Positions 5,763 through 5,876 of a stretch of DNA of 5,876 nucleotides are shown one piece after another. The DNA is from Phycisphaerae bacterium (GTDB lineage Bacteria > Planctomycetota > Phycisphaerae > Sedimentisphaerales > UBA12454): contig JAQTQF010000122.1 of the NCBI GenBank assembly GCA_028712345.1, positions 1 to 5,876 on the forward strand. Reading direction: 5' to 3'. The position numbers were made by a program, and so were the translations under genes. The notes beneath the pieces were generated by a model, which saw nothing but the letters and a program-made list of their open reading frames with translations, ran no database searches and was not told the origin of the DNA. The stretch's first letter is position 1, and each line of letters begins with the position of its first letter.

Positions 5763-5876
5763 TTATTTTTTCCTTCTGAGAAGGAGTCCGCCAAGACTGA
5801 GCAGTGCCATTGTTGCAGGCTCTGGAATAGTAATTGCGGCAATACTCTCAAGAGTAGTATTATCATGTAGAGTAAT
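5763..5876 (-). CDS. C-terminal tail of a PEP-CTERM sorting-signal protein, 5' part outside window
   Basis: Reading the minus strand gives 37 residues before a TAA stop at 5765-5763. The tail has the three-part PEP-CTERM pattern: a Pro-Glu-Pro motif (window residues 18-20), a hydrophobic segment ATMALLSLGGLLL (21-33), and a basic end RRKK (34-37). By family knowledge, such tails target secreted proteins to the inner membrane, where an exosortase removes the signal and the protein goes to the cell surface or exopolysaccharide. The main body of the protein is off the right edge, so its function is unknown; only about a dozen polar residues (ITLHDNTTLESI) are visible before the signal. It converges on mraY and shares the terminator at 5697-5729. 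Confidence 0.85.
   Translation of the reverse strand: MTLHDNTTLESIAAITIPEPATMALLSLGGLLLRRKK

Noticed and set aside
1..5876. CRISPR arrays, tRNA or rRNA genes, insertion sequence transposase, toxin-antitoxin or phage genes
   Set aside because: No regularly spaced repeats, no tRNA-like cloverleaf, and no reading frame with such features was seen on either strand.

Overview
The window looks like a piece of a bacterial chromosome, probably from the Planctomycetota (Phycisphaerae-like). That placement is an inference from three things: a complete set of diaminopimelate-type peptidoglycan precursor genes, a protein tail that is a textbook PEP-CTERM sorting signal, and a mur module detached from the rest of the division/cell-wall cluster. 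PEP-CTERM proteins and DAP peptidoglycan also occur in other Gram-negative phyla, so the assignment is tentative. Base composition by eye is moderate, with no obvious change along the window.

Layout. (1) Bases 1-871, minus strand: the N-terminal 290 residues of a PLP-dependent sugar aminotransferase of the DegT/DnrJ/EryC1/StrS family, cut by the left edge of the window. (2) Bases 872-1002: a divergent intergenic region with a good plus-strand promoter, a minus-strand -10 box and a small palindrome touching that box. (3) Bases 1003-1515, plus: a stand-alone ferritin-like (rubrerythrin-type) diiron protein without a rubredoxin domain. (4) Bases 1593-5544, plus: murE, murF and mraY, tightly packed (77-base gap, then a 4-base overlap, then a 5-base gap). 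(5) Bases 5545-5762: no gene, but a 114-base imperfect palindromic repeat followed by a strong bidirectional intrinsic terminator. (6) Bases 5763-5876, minus: the last 37 residues of a PEP-CTERM surface or secreted protein, cut by the right edge.

How the genes work together. MurE adds meso-diaminopimelate to UDP-MurNAc-L-Ala-D-Glu, MurF adds D-Ala-D-Ala to finish the UDP-MurNAc-pentapeptide, and MraY transfers the phospho-MurNAc-pentapeptide to undecaprenyl phosphate to make lipid I. The three genes are thus consecutive steps of one pathway, and the packing suggests one transcript ending at the terminator near base 5729. The diiron gene has its own promoter and no visible terminator after it, so it may be read into murE. 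The two edge genes point to envelope functions (glycan sugar modification; exosortase-anchored surface protein), but no functional link to the mur genes can be shown from the sequence.

No clearly new biological system is visible. The most interesting items are the palindromic repeat in the 3' end of the mur transcript, the diiron protein in front of murE, and the way the mur cluster stops after mraY.
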